64,000 nucleotides of DNA. It comes from Mesorhizobium sp. STM 4661. GTDB lineage: Bacteria; Pseudomonadota; Alphaproteobacteria; Rhizobiales; Rhizobiaceae. The position numbers were made by a program, and so were the translations under genes. The notes below the pieces were generated by a model. It did not search any database. It was given only the letters and a program-made list of their open reading frames with translations, and was not told the DNA's origin. Positions 53,062 through 63,629 of this stretch are shown here, in pieces; within the stretch, counting starts at the first letter, position 1, and the number at the start of each line of letters is the position of its first letter. Where the stretch lies: positions 62,001 to 126,000 of the forward strand of contig NZ_CAAF010000003.1 in the NCBI RefSeq assembly GCF_000359125.1, read 5' to 3'.

Positions 53062-53116
53062 AACGGCGCGAAGGCGCCGTTGCGCTTGGGACGACAAACG
53101 GCGCATGGCGCCGTTT
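53062..53116 (-). promoter_or_regulatory. Two tandem hairpins in the nrtA-nrtB gap
   Basis: Two perfect palindromes lie side by side: AACGGCGC/GCGCCGTT (53062-53081, loop 4) and AAACGGCGC/GCGCCGTTT (53096-53116, loop 3). They resemble each other, so one may be a copy. No U-tract follows. They probably stabilise nrtA mRNA 3' ends or reduce read-through, giving more binding protein than permease. Confidence 0.7.
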
Positions 53117-53123
53117 GCGCCGT

Positions 53124-54446
53124 TCAGGCCGATGCCTTGATCTTCAGGCTGTCGAGATAGGCGGAGGGGTTCTCCGGATCGAAGGTCTTGCCGTCGAAGA
53201 AGGTTTCGACGCCGCGCGACGAGGAGGCCGGAATGTCGCTTGCCGCGACGCCGAGATCCTTCGCCGCCTCGCGCCACAGATCCTCTCGGTTGACCTGATC
53301 GACCAGCGCCTTGATGTCGGTGGTCGGCGCAAACTTGCCCCAGCGGATATTCTCGGCGAGGAACCAGCTGTCGTGGCTCTTGAAGGGATAGGACACGCCG
53401 CCCTTCCAGAACTTCATGTAGAGGTCGGTGCCGGTGGCGACGCGGCCATTGCCATAGTTGATGTCGCCTTTGAGGCGGCCGATGATGTCGGCGGTCGGCA
53501 CGTTCATCCACTGCCGCTTGCCGATGATGGCGGCCATCTCGTCCTTGTTTTCCTTGGCCTCGCACCACTGCTGGGCTGCCATCACGGCCATCAGGATCGC
53601 CTTGGTGGCGTTCGGGTATTTGTCGATGAAGGCGGCGCGCAGGCCGAGCGCCTTTTCCGGATGGCCCTTCCACAATTCGCCTGTCGTGGCGGCGGTGAAG
53701 CCGACGCCCTGGTGGACGAGCTGCTCGTTCCACGGCTCGCCGACGCAGAAGACGTCCATGTTGCCGACCTTCATGTTGGCCACCATCTGCGGCGGCGGCA
53801 CGACGATGGTCGAGACGTCCTTGTCGGGATCGATGCCGCCGGCGGCGAGCCAATAGCGCAGCCAGAGGTCATGCGTGCCGCCCGGGAAGGTCATGGCGGC
53901 CTTGATTTCCTTGCCTTCAGCCTTCTTGGCGGCGAATGCCTCCTTCAGCCTGGAGGCGTCGAGCCCGACGCCGGTGGCGGCATATTCCTGCGCAACCGAA
54001 ATGCCCTGGCAGTCGTAGTTGAGCCGCGCCACGATCGCCATCGGCAGCGGCTGGTTGTTCTGCGTCACCTTGCCGGTGTGCATCAGGTAGGGCATCGGCG
54101 TCAGGATATGGGCGCCGTCGATGCCGTTGGCTTCGCCGCCGAGCATCAGATTGTCGCGCGTCGCGCCCCAGGAGGCCTGCTTGAGCACCTCGACATCGGG
54201 CATGCCGAACTTTTCGAAAAGCCCCTTCTCCTTGGCGATCATCAGCGGCGCCGCATCGGTCAGCGCGATGAAGCCGAGCTTGGCGCCGGTCACTTCCGGC
54301 ATGGCGGTAGCCGCATAGGCGCCGGATGGCAGCAACGCCCGCGCCGCCGCCAGCGTTGCCGCGGTGGCGGCACTCGCCCGCAGGAAATCGCGGCGGGTGA
54401 TGCCCGTGAGGGGGGCTTGTGTCTCGATGCGTTTCGTCATCGTCAT
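53124..54446 (-). CDS. nrtA: Nitrate-binding protein of ABC transporter
   Basis: This 440-residue periplasmic binding protein begins with a twin-arginine signal (ITRRDFLRASAATAATLAA) and shows the NrtA features KLGFIALTDAAPLMIAKEKG and MVANMKVGNMDVFCVGEPWN. It captures nitrate for NrtB-NrtD. The start may be ATG 54446 or ATG 54440. Its leader carries the ANTAR-target terminator described separately. Confidence 0.93.
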   Translation of the reverse strand: MTMTKRIETQAPLTGITRRDFLRASAATAATLAAARALLPSGAYAATAMPEVTGAKLGFIALTDAAPLMIAKEKGLFEKFGMPDVEVLKQASWGATRDNLMLGGEANGIDGAHILTPMPYLMHTGKVTQNNQPLPMAIVARLNYDCQGISVAQEYAATGVGLDASRLKEAFAAKKAEGKEIKAAMTFPGGTHDLWLRYWLAAGGIDPDKDVSTIVVPPPQMVANMKVGNMDVFCVGEPWNEQLVHQGVGFTAATTGELWKGHPEKALGLRAAFIDKYPNATKAILMAVMAAQQWCEAKENKDEMAAIIGKRQWMNVPTADIIGRLKGDINYGNGRVATGTDLYMKFWKGGVSYPFKSHDSWFLAENIRWGKFAPTTDIKALVDQVNREDLWREAAKDLGVAASDIPASSSRGVETFFDGKTFDPENPSAYLDSLKIKASA

Positions 54447-54497
54447 CTCCGGTTGGGCGCGGCCTTGGGATCCGCGCCGTCGATTGCGTGTTCGGTC

Positions 54498-54597
54498 AAA
54501 ACAAAAAAGCCGCCGGCCAGGTCTTAGCGCCCGAAAGACCGGGATCGCATGTTGACCTGAGCGGCAGCTTTGCCTGTGGCGCCCGCCATTGGACGCC
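54498..54597 (-). promoter_or_regulatory. NasT (ANTAR) antitermination leader: two hexaloop hairpins and terminator
   Basis: In the minus-strand nrtA leader, hairpin P1 is GGCGTCC-AATGGC-GGGCGCC (54597-54578) and P2 is GGC-AAAGCT-GCC (54574-54563), joined by 3 nt. Both hexaloops have A at position 1 and G at position 4, the ANTAR target rule. The P2 3' arm overlaps the 5' arm of a terminator: GCTGCCGCTCAGGTC (54568-54554) pairs with GACCTGGCCGGCGGC (54523-54509) at 14 of 15 positions and is followed by TTTTTTGTTTT. P2 and the terminator are mutually exclusive. Confidence 0.85.
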
Positions 54598-54765
54598 TGT
54601 TTCGTGACCCCTGAGGAGCCTCCTTATTGCAAAGCAGGAACCATGCCAGTTTTGGATGAGAGGGAAAATATCAATGGAATCAGTGATGCGTGCCGATCGA
54701 GACGTTCCGGCACCGCAGCCGGACAGGCCAAAGATTGTTCATTAGCACAATTGCACGCACAATTT

Positions 54766-54780
54766 TTGTGCAATGCACAA
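54766..54780. promoter_or_regulatory. Palindromic TTGTGCAATGCACAA site upstream of nrtA leader
   Basis: The 15-mer is a perfect inverted repeat (TTGTGCA, A/T, TGCACAA) and matches TGCRNYGCASMA on both strands. It lies about 170 bp before the ANTAR hairpins. It could be a nitrogen-regulator or PhaR-type site; a nitrate role makes the latter less obvious. Confidence 0.4.
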
Positions 54781-54797
54781 GAATGACGCGAAAATGA

Positions 54798-56036
54798 TCA
54801 GGCGTCAGTGCGGGCCGATTTCTGGCCGGCAATGTAGGCGTCGATCTCGTCGGGATCGAAGATCTGGCCGTCGAAGAACCCGTCAGGACCGAGCACCAGG
54901 CTTGCCCCGGCCGAACCGACCGGAGTCGCTGCTTTCAGCGCGCCCTCGACCTTGGCATTGGCGCCGGGCAGCGCCACGCCAAGCGGCCTCAGCCCCGAGC
55001 GGTAGAGGTCTGGCCGGTAGCAATCCCTGGCGATGGCGAGATTTTCCGGCGTGTGCGCGACATGCCCCCAGCGCACCATCTGCGTGTAGAACCAGAGCGC
55101 ATGGCTCTTCCAGGGAAAGTTCGCTGCCTTGTCGAAGGGCAGGAAGAAGTCGTCGATGGTCTTCTCCGCGCCGCCGCCGAGATCAAGACGTCCGGTCAGG
55201 ATCGGCATCTGCACCGCCGGCGGCAGGCCGAGGAAGCCGGGCTGCGCCATGACAGCGGCCAGTTCGCCATGATTGGCCGGATCCTGGCACCAGCGGGCCG
55301 AATGATGCAGCGCGCGCAGCAGTGCCGCCAGCGCCTCCGGATTCTGCTCAGCCCACGCCTTGCGCACGCCGATCACCTTTTCCGGGCTGTTGCGCCACAG
55401 CAGCGCCTTGACGGTGACGATGTGGCCGGTGCCGGCGGCGACCGAGGCGCTGTTCCAGGGTTCGCCGACGCAATAGCCATCGATGCGGCCGGCGGCCAGC
55501 GCATCGGCCATGAAAGGTGGCGGCACGATGACGATCTCGATCTCCCGGGTGGGATCGATGCCGCAGGCGGCGAGCCAGTAGCGCAGTTCGTAATTGTGCC
55601 CGGAATGCGGATGCACGACCGCGAAGCGGAGCGGATCGCGCCCAGCCGCCGCCCGCTCGCGGATCAGCGCGCGAAGGGCGGCGCCCGCACGCGCCGGGTC
55701 GAGGTCGGGCTCGGCGCCATGCGCCACCATGCCGGCCCAGAAGGCATTGGAGATGGTAACGCAATTGCCGCCGAGCCCAAGCGAGAACGGCACGATGGTC
55801 TCGGAGGCGAGCGGGGTCAGCCCCAGATTGCAGGCGAGCGGCATCGGCCCCAGCATATGCGCGAGATGGAAATGGCCGATGGCGATGCGGTCGCGGATGT
55901 TGGCCCATGAGGTCTCGCGGTGCAGCGTGAGATCAATGCCCTCGCGCGCGGCAAAGCCAATCTCGGCGGCCGCGACCAGCACGGCGCTGTCGAAGAGCGG
56001 CATGAAGCCGGCGGTGATCTGGTGGCTCATGCTCAT
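54798..56036 (-). CDS. nasS: Nitrate/nitrite sensor NasS
   Basis: This 412-residue protein resembles the NrtA binding protein (ITAGFMPLFDSAVLVAAAEIG, AAGRIDGYCVGEPWNSASVA) but has no signal peptide, so it stays in the cytoplasm. NasS binds NasT in the absence of nitrate or nitrite and releases it when ligand binds. Its ATG overlaps the nasT stop by 4 nt, as expected for a co-translated sensor pair. Confidence 0.9.
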   Translation of the reverse strand: MSMSHQITAGFMPLFDSAVLVAAAEIGFAAREGIDLTLHRETSWANIRDRIAIGHFHLAHMLGPMPLACNLGLTPLASETIVPFSLGLGGNCVTISNAFWAGMVAHGAEPDLDPARAGAALRALIRERAAAGRDPLRFAVVHPHSGHNYELRYWLAACGIDPTREIEIVIVPPPFMADALAAGRIDGYCVGEPWNSASVAAGTGHIVTVKALLWRNSPEKVIGVRKAWAEQNPEALAALLRALHHSARWCQDPANHGELAAVMAQPGFLGLPPAVQMPILTGRLDLGGGAEKTIDDFFLPFDKAANFPWKSHALWFYTQMVRWGHVAHTPENLAIARDCYRPDLYRSGLRPLGVALPGANAKVEGALKAATPVGSAGASLVLGPDGFFDGQIFDPDEIDAYIAGQKSARTDA

Positions 56037-56635
56037 TCGTCCTCCAGCGGCCCGAGCAGCCCGGCGGCGGTCACCAGGCTCTGGGCGATATCGCTGATCT
56101 TGCGGTTCTGATTCATCGCCGTCTTGCGCAGCAGCGTGTAGGCGGCCTCTTCGCTCAAGCCGCGCGACTTCATCAATATGCCCTTGGCGCGGTCGATCAC
56201 CTTGCGGCTCTCCAGTTCGCTGCGCGCCTCTTCCAGCTCGCGCGCCATGCGCGAGAATGCATTGAAGCGGCTGACAGCCATGTCGAGGATCGGCTTGACG
56301 CGCTCCTGCCGCAGACCATCCACGACATAGGCCGACACGCCGGCATCGACCGCCGCCTCGATCGAGGCCTGGTCGGAGCGGTCGACGAACATGGCGATCG
56401 GCCGCTTCACCGCGCGCGACAGCTGGAACATATTCTCCAGCATGTCGCGGTTCGGGTTTTCAAGATCGATGACGATGACGTCGGGCTCGATCTCGGCAAT
56501 GCGCCGCGCAATGCCGGCCACATCATGAATGACGGTGACCCGCTCATGCCCGGCCTCGCGCAAGCCGGCCTCGATGATGGAGGCGCGGATGCGGTTTTCG
56601 TCGATCACCAGAACGGCGAGTGAGGAACGGACCAT
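56033..56635 (-). CDS. nasT: ANTAR-domain antiterminator NasT
   Basis: This 200-residue protein has an N-terminal pseudo-receiver (LAVLVIDENRIRASII, VIVIDLENPNRDM) and a C-terminal ANTAR RNA-binding domain (AKGILMKSRGLSEEAAYTLL, LRKTAMNQNRKISDIA). It should bind the paired hexaloop hairpins in the nrtA leader and prevent termination when freed from NasS. ATG 56635 is preferred to the longer frame. A near PhaR-type motif (TGCAATGCGGCA, 11/12) lies just upstream at 56664-56675. Confidence 0.92.
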   Translation of the reverse strand: MVRSSLAVLVIDENRIRASIIEAGLREAGHERVTVIHDVAGIARRIAEIEPDVIVIDLENPNRDMLENMFQLSRAVKRPIAMFVDRSDQASIEAAVDAGVSAYVVDGLRQERVKPILDMAVSRFNAFSRMARELEEARSELESRKVIDRAKGILMKSRGLSEEAAYTLLRKTAMNQNRKISDIAQSLVTAAGLLGPLEDE

Positions 56636-56898
56636 GCCGGTATTTTGCTGATGCGAGGGAATTGTGCAATGCGGCAAGGCGAGGCGCCATGCCTTGCCCG
56701 GCCTATAGAGGCTGAGACTGGAAATGGGTAGCTATGATTTTGGCGTCACCGGAGGTGGCGGCTAAGCGGCAGCGGCCGCGACGAGTGCTGTCAGCTTCGC
56801 GCGGTCTTGAGATTTGCACCTGTAAGTTGTGTCTATCTCAGGAGATCCCTTGCGTGCGCATATGAGTTGCGTCATGTGTGTCTTGGGGGGAATTTCAA

Positions 56899-57360
56899 AT
56901 GAAGATGAGTATTTTTGCCACCTTGGTGGCCGCGCTTGCTGTTTCCGGCTGCGCATCGGTAGTGCGCGGAACTACAGAGAAAGTTTCCATAAATTCAGAA
57001 CCGCCGGATGCCGCGATAAGAACATCTCTTGGGCATTCTTGCCCTGCGTCTCCCTGCACGGTTGAGGTAAGCCGAAAAGAAGGCTTCACTGCCTTTGCCG
57101 AGAAGGAAGGGTACAAGCCAGGCAGCATATACATCGGAACTAAAATGAGCGGAAACGGTGCTGTAGGGCTTGCCGGCAACATTTTGGTTGGAGGCCTGAT
57201 TGGTGTCGGTGTCGATGCGGTGACTGGCGCGACGTTAGATCATTTTCCGAATCCTGCAGTCATAACCCTGGTTCCAGTCGACGCCCCCGGCGAGAGCAGC
57301 AAGGCCGCAGTGCCACTCCCGCGGCAGCCGAAGGACAACGGTGCCAGAACCGGAGTCTGA
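56899..57360 (+). CDS. Small lipoprotein with PEGA-like region
   Basis: This 153-residue protein has a lipoprotein signal (MKMSIFATLVAALAVSGCAS; lipobox VSGC). The mature part (VSINSEPPDAAIRTS, CTVEVSRKEGFTAFAEKEGY) looks like a PEGA/carboxypeptidase-like fold, followed by a Gly-rich segment (GLAGNILVGGLIGVGVDAV). ATG 56899 is preferred, after GGGGGG. Base composition is more A+T-rich than its surroundings. Function unknown. Confidence 0.75.
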   Translation: MKMSIFATLVAALAVSGCASVVRGTTEKVSINSEPPDAAIRTSLGHSCPASPCTVEVSRKEGFTAFAEKEGYKPGSIYIGTKMSGNGAVGLAGNILVGGLIGVGVDAVTGATLDHFPNPAVITLVPVDAPGESSKAAVPLPRQPKDNGARTGV

Positions 57361-57498
57361 ACAAAAGGCACATGAGCGCCGCTCAACCTCCCGGGCCTAG
57401 CCTGTGGCTCAGCTTGGCATTGCAAGCACCGATGACGCCCTAGTCGGCGCCACCAGCACGGCCGAAACTATCACCCAGTTGCAGATGCAGCCTCGCCT

Positions 57499-58932
57499 CT
57501 ACTCCGCCGCCTCGTACCCCGCAATGCCCTTGATCTCCAGGAAATCCTCGAGCCCGTATTCGGCGTATTCGCGGCCGTTGCCGGATTGCTTGTAGCCGCC
57601 GAACGGCAGGCTGGCGTCCCATTGGGGATAGTTGATGTAGACGTTGCCGGAGCGCATGCGGGCGGCGACTTCGCGCGCCTTCTGGATGTCCTTGGCCTGG
57701 ATGTAGGAGGCCAGGCCGTAAACGGTGTCGTTGGCCTGCTCGATCGCCTGTTCGACCGTGTCGTAAGGCAGGATCGCCAGCACCGGCCCGAAGATTTCTT
57801 CCCTGGCGATGCGCATGTCATGGGTGACGTCGGCGAAGACGGTCGGCCTGATGTAATAGCCGCGGTTGAGTTCGGCCGGGCGGCCGGGGCCGCCGGTCAC
57901 CAGCGTGGCGCCTTCGTCGATGCCGCTCCGGATCAGGTCCTGGATCTTGTCGAACTGGATCTGGCTGACCACCGGGCCGAGCTTCGAGCCGGGCGCATCG
58001 GCGGGGCCGACGCTGAACTTTTCCGCCGCCGCCTTGGCATAGCCGGCCGCCTCGTCGTGGCGGTCGCGCGGCACGAACATGCGGGTCGGCGCGTTGCAGG
58101 ACTGGCCGCTGTTGCTGAAGCAGCCGGCGACGCCCTTGCTGACGGCGGTCGACAGGTCGACATCGGGAAACAATATGTTGGCCGACTTGCCGCCGAGTTC
58201 CTGGTGCACGCGCTTGACCGTGTCGGCGGCGGCCTTGGCTACCAGTATACCGGCGCGGGTCGAGCCGGTGAACGACATCATGTCGACATCGGGATGGCTG
58301 GAGAGCGCCTGGCCGACGGTTGGGCCGTCGCCATTGACGAGGTTGAAGACGCCCTTGGGAACGCCGGCCTCGTCCAAAATCTCGGCGAAGATGATGGCGT
58401 CGAGCGGCGCGATCTCGCTCGGCTTCAGCACCATGGTGCAGCCGGCGGCAAGTGCCGGACCGACCTTGCAGGTGATCTGATTGAGCGGCCAGTTCCACGG
58501 CGTGATCAGGCCGACGACGCCGATCGGCTCCTTGACCACGAGATGGTTGCCTTTCACGTGGCGGAACTCGAAACGCTTCAGCACTTGCGCCATCTTCTGC
58601 AGGTGCGCGAGGCCGATACCGACCTGGCTGTCCAGCGCCATCTGGCGCGGCGCGCCCATTTCGCGCGACACCGCCAGCGCCAGATCGGCGCTGCGCTTCT
58701 TGTAGACCGCGATGATGCGGTTCAGCAGGTCAAGCCGCTCAGCGACTTCCGTAAACCCGAAGGTGTTGAAGGCGCGCCTGGCGGCGGCCACCGCCTTGTC
58801 GACATCGGGTTTGGTGCCGAGCGAGATCTGGGCGAAGGAATCTTCGTTGGAGGGGTCGATGACGTCGAAACTGTTCGGCACGACCGGATCGACCCAAGCG
58901 CCGTCGATATAGAATTGCAGATTGTGTGACAT
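57499..58932 (-). CDS. NAD(P)-dependent aldehyde dehydrogenase
   Basis: This 477-residue enzyme is a complete ALDH. NAD site LITPWNWPLNQITCKVGPAL, catalytic Glu in HQELGGKSANI, catalytic Cys in NSGQSCNAPTR. The substrate cannot be judged from sequence alone. It is monocistronic. Confidence 0.9.
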   Translation of the reverse strand: MSHNLQFYIDGAWVDPVVPNSFDVIDPSNEDSFAQISLGTKPDVDKAVAAARRAFNTFGFTEVAERLDLLNRIIAVYKKRSADLALAVSREMGAPRQMALDSQVGIGLAHLQKMAQVLKRFEFRHVKGNHLVVKEPIGVVGLITPWNWPLNQITCKVGPALAAGCTMVLKPSEIAPLDAIIFAEILDEAGVPKGVFNLVNGDGPTVGQALSSHPDVDMMSFTGSTRAGILVAKAAADTVKRVHQELGGKSANILFPDVDLSTAVSKGVAGCFSNSGQSCNAPTRMFVPRDRHDEAAGYAKAAAEKFSVGPADAPGSKLGPVVSQIQFDKIQDLIRSGIDEGATLVTGGPGRPAELNRGYYIRPTVFADVTHDMRIAREEIFGPVLAILPYDTVEQAIEQANDTVYGLASYIQAKDIQKAREVAARMRSGNVYINYPQWDASLPFGGYKQSGNGREYAEYGLEDFLEIKGIAGYEAAE

Positions 58933-59133
58933 GGTTTCTCTCCTTCGGTCCGCCGAAGTTCACAGATGTGGTGAGATCGGTCGTCGTATCGTGCGAGAGA
59001 TAACGATGCGCCAAGGCCGATGTCAAACGCAAGTCCCGGCGATTGAGCCAGCGCGCCGGAGCGGTTCAATCGCGCCGGCCGGACGACCCTCTCAGGAACC
59101 TGATCCGGCCCGAGCACGTTGTGGACGTTACCC

Positions 59134-59658
59134 ATGGAACAGCTTTTCGAAGAATTCGGCCATCCGACATATGTCCCGTTCCCGGTGATTGCGGCGAGGC
59201 TGCTGCTGGCGGCGGTCTTCGGTGCGGCTATCGGGTTCGAACGGGAATGGCGCAATCGGCCCGCCGGGCTGCGCACCCATATACTGGTCTGCGCGGCGGC
59301 GGCCACCTTCGGCATACTGACGATCGAAATCGTTCGCATGCCAATGTTCGTGCAGGATTCCGTCAAGGTCGATCCGATCCGCGTTGTCGAAGCGGTCACC
59401 GCCGGCGTTGCCTTCCTCGCCGCCGGCTCCATCATGTTTTCGAGAGGCGAAGTCCACGGGCTCACTACCGGTGCCGGCATGTGGCTGGCCGGCGCGATCG
59501 GCCTGGCTTGCGGGCTTGGCCTGTGGCAGGTGGCCGCGCTCGGCACGCTGCTGGTGCTTGTCGTGGCAGGTCTTCTCCATAGCTTTGCGGCAAAGACCGG
59601 GATCGGCGAGGAACAGGGAAAGCCGAAGTCCGACGAGGCCAAGCAGCGCAAGGGCTGA
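59134..59658 (+). CDS. MgtC/SapB family membrane protein
   Basis: This 174-residue protein has four or five membrane helices and the family signature AAIGFEREWRNRPAGLRTHILV near residues 27-48, with TAGVAFLAAGSIMF and GLTTGAGMWLAGAIGLACG. MgtC proteins support growth at low magnesium and in hosts. ATG 59134 fits the family; the in-frame GTG 59119 is possible. Confidence 0.87.
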   Translation: MEQLFEEFGHPTYVPFPVIAARLLLAAVFGAAIGFEREWRNRPAGLRTHILVCAAAATFGILTIEIVRMPMFVQDSVKVDPIRVVEAVTAGVAFLAAGSIMFSRGEVHGLTTGAGMWLAGAIGLACGLGLWQVAALGTLLVLVVAGLLHSFAAKTGIGEEQGKPKSDEAKQRKG

Positions 59659-59889
59659 CAAGCCTCCGCCGCGCTTCCCGCCACGCCAAATTCCGGAGCC
59701 CATCCGGTAAGAAACGTTCTGTGAAACGCTTCACTGAAGGATTTCGTGAAGGATGGTTGGATGAGGCAAACGGGGTCTTTTGTGGACGCAGGGAAGGATT
59801 GGGCTCTGCGGCCGAGCATGACCAACCACGAGCCTGGAAACTTTTACCCGGCAGAAACGTTACTTATGACGGGACATAGTGGGGCTCAG

Positions 59890-60147
59890 ATGGTATTCAA
59901 ACGGAGTACGACGGATCATTTGTCCGATGATCCTATAATCCGCGGTGATATAGCAAACAGGGTTTCGACGGCGGTCGAGAGCAATGGAATTCCGCAATTT
60001 GATGGGGTGGAAGCAGATCGCCCTGAGTTGAATGAGGAACCTGTCAAACCTGAACGGTCCCCGGCTTCATCCGTCAAAGTGACTGCCTTCGTCGGTGTCT
60101 TCCTCGTCCTTGCGGTGCTTGGCTTATGTCTCTTCGTGCTCTACTGA
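59890..60147 (+). CDS. Hypothetical tail-anchored small protein
   Basis: This 85-residue protein has a polar, acidic N-terminal part and one C-terminal hydrophobic helix (VTAFVGVFLVLAVLGLCLFV). I chose ATG 59890, which follows GGGG at good spacing; a longer GTG start at 59746 is possible. No family recognised. Confidence 0.5.
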   Translation: MVFKRSTTDHLSDDPIIRGDIANRVSTAVESNGIPQFDGVEADRPELNEEPVKPERSPASSVKVTAFVGVFLVLAVLGLCLFVLY

Positions 60148-60305
60148 ATGAGGGGGCAGGCTGGGCGGAGCATCGCTGACGCGGCACTCTATGGGGTGTC
60201 CATCCTGCCGACATTGGCCATTCGGCCTCAGGCAATGCAATGTTTGTTTGAATTAACGACTTAGTTCGCGGCGCACGCTGAGACTGCGAATGGTGGAAGA
60301 CTGTT

Positions 60306-60381
<76 letters not shown>

Positions 60382-60560
60382 ACTTCCGGCAGTCAACCGG
60401 CGCCGTTGCCGGCGAAGAGATCCGGCGCGGGTCTAGACCGCGCCGTTAGTGCAGGCGGCTTCTAACCCCGCCTTCCCCGAATATCAAGCCGTCAAGAACC
60501 GCTTTTTCTCGACGGCGCAACGAAAGCCGGCGAATGCAGCTTACACCCGCCCGGCCCGCA

Positions 60561-60953
60561 TCAAACTTCGTCGTCGTCGTCGCCGACGCCGATCATGTCG
60601 GCGACATCGCCGTCTTCTTCCTCTTCGTCGGCGAGGAAAGTGTCATCCTCGTCGTCGCCGAGGTCCACATCGTCCTCTTCCTCGCCAAGATCGGGAAGAT
60701 CGTCGCCGCCCTTGACTTCCTCGTCTGCGTCTTCGAGCGAGACGACCTCGACGCCCTCTTCCTCCTCGGCGTCGACTTCCTTCTCGACGACTTCCTCTTC
60801 CTCCTCGATGGCGGCGATCTTGCCTTCCTCGAAATAGGAACGGGGATAGGTCTTGCCGGTATAGGGCGAGACGATCGGGTCCTTGTTCAGGTCGTAGAAT
60901 TTTCGACCCGTTTCCGGATCTATGCGTTTGGTGCCAAGTTCGGGTTTTGCCAC
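60561..60953 (-). CDS. FYDLN acidic protein (TIGR02300 family)
   Basis: This 130-residue protein begins VAKPELGTKRIDPETGRKFY and contains FYDLNKDPIVSPYTG, the family signature. The C-terminal 80 residues are almost entirely Glu/Asp. Function is unknown; it is conserved in alphaproteobacteria. The start is GTG 60953 after GAGG. In this group it commonly lies near aroA, as here. Confidence 0.9.
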   Translation of the reverse strand: MAKPELGTKRIDPETGRKFYDLNKDPIVSPYTGKTYPRSYFEEGKIAAIEEEEEVVEKEVDAEEEEGVEVVSLEDADEEVKGGDDLPDLGEEEDDVDLGDDEDDTFLADEEEEDGDVADMIGVGDDDDEV

Positions 60954-60971
60954 GGCAAGCCTCGTAGATAA

Positions 60972-62504
<1,533 letters not shown>

Positions 62505-62566
62505 CACTTAATGGCAATCGCAGATCTTAGAGGTTGGGGCCAAACCGAAACGTCGGAGGGACAGCG

Positions 62567-62718
62567 CCCCCCTCTGCCCTGCCGGGCATCTCCCCCACAA
62601 GGGGGGAGATCGGCCGTCATGTTGTCTTTCGCCAATTGCCAACGTTGCAGGATTGAGCGAAGCGCTGAAGCCGCCAATCTCCCCCCTCGTGGGGGAGATG
62701 TCCGGCAGGACAGAGGGG
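62567..62718. repeat. Mesorhizobium-type palindromic repeat in aroA-cmk gap
   Basis: Arms 62567-62610 and 62676-62718 are complementary apart from a few positions and enclose about 65 bp. Same unit as at 48652-48805 and within nasA. Confidence 0.9.
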
Positions 62719-62775
62719 CGCGCGAAGGATCGCTACGCCCGTCTGAACAGTTGCGCTTTTCATGGTGATCCGCCA

Positions 62776-63420
62776 ATGACCTTCACCATCGCCATCGACG
62801 GACCCGCCGGTGCCGGCAAGGGCACGCTGGCCCGGCGGCTCGCCGACCACTACCGGCTGAACCTGCTCGACACCGGCCTCACCTATCGCGCGGTGGCGCA
62901 TGCGCTGATCCAGCACGCGCTGCCGCTCGACAATGTCTCGGCGGCGGAAACTGCCGCGCGCCAGGTCGATCTGGCAAAGCTCGACCGCGCCATATTGTCG
63001 GCACATGCGGTCGGCGAGGCTGCCTCGAAAGTCGCTGTGTTCCCAACCGTGCGGCGCATCCTGGTGGAAAAGCAGCGTGAATTCGCCAAGGCGCCGCCCG
63101 GCGCCGTGCTCGATGGCCGCGACATCGGCACCGTGGTCTGCCCCGACGCCGACATAAAGCTCTATGTCACAGCCAGCGCCGAGGTGCGGGCGAGCCGGCG
63201 GCTGGCCGAGATCGAAAGCATCGGCGGCACCGCCAATTTCACCGAGATCCTCGCCGATATCGTCCGCCGCGACGAGCGCGACATGGGCAGAGCCTCCTCA
63301 CCCTTGAAGCCGGCCGCCGACGCGCACTTGCTTGATACGTCCGAAATGGCTATAGAGGCCGCGTTTCTGGCAGCGAGAGCGATCATCGACGACGTTCTTG
63401 CCAAAAGAAACAACGCCTGA
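62776..63420 (+). CDS. cmk: Cytidylate kinase
   Basis: This 214-residue enzyme phosphorylates CMP/dCMP. The P-loop [19 protein letters not shown] is at the N-terminus, and [11 protein letters not shown] and [20 protein letters not shown] are the NMP-binding and LID-proximal motifs. ATG 62776 starts just before the P-loop. It lies between aroA and rpsA, the usual order in alphaproteobacteria. Confidence 0.95.
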   Translation: MTFTIAIDGPAGAGKGTLARRLADHYRLNLLDTGLTYRAVAHALIQHALPLDNVSAAETAARQVDLAKLDRAILSAHAVGEAASKVAVFPTVRRILVEKQREFAKAPPGAVLDGRDIGTVVCPDADIKLYVTASAEVRASRRLAEIESIGGTANFTEILADIVRRDERDMGRASSPLKPAADAHLLDTSEMAIEAAFLAARAIIDDVLAKRNNA

Positions 63421-63629
63421 GCCGGGTTTTCCCGCCGTTGCCGATTGCCGGCAGCGCAAAAGATACCCATATCGGGCACGAACCAGCCTGCCAGCATTCT
63501 TCATGCGCCGGAATTGCCGCCTGAGAGCGGCCAAGGGCTTTTTGGAAAGCCCGGAACGCCGGCAGGCCAACGCAACGCTAACCCACGGCGCCGGTCCCGC
63601 GACAGATGCGGGGCACTCCAGGAGAAACT

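Noticed and set aside
56664..56675. A PhaR-type site upstream of nasT
   Set aside because: It has one mismatch in the conserved GCA core and no known link of PhaR to nitrate genes, so I kept it out of the motif set.
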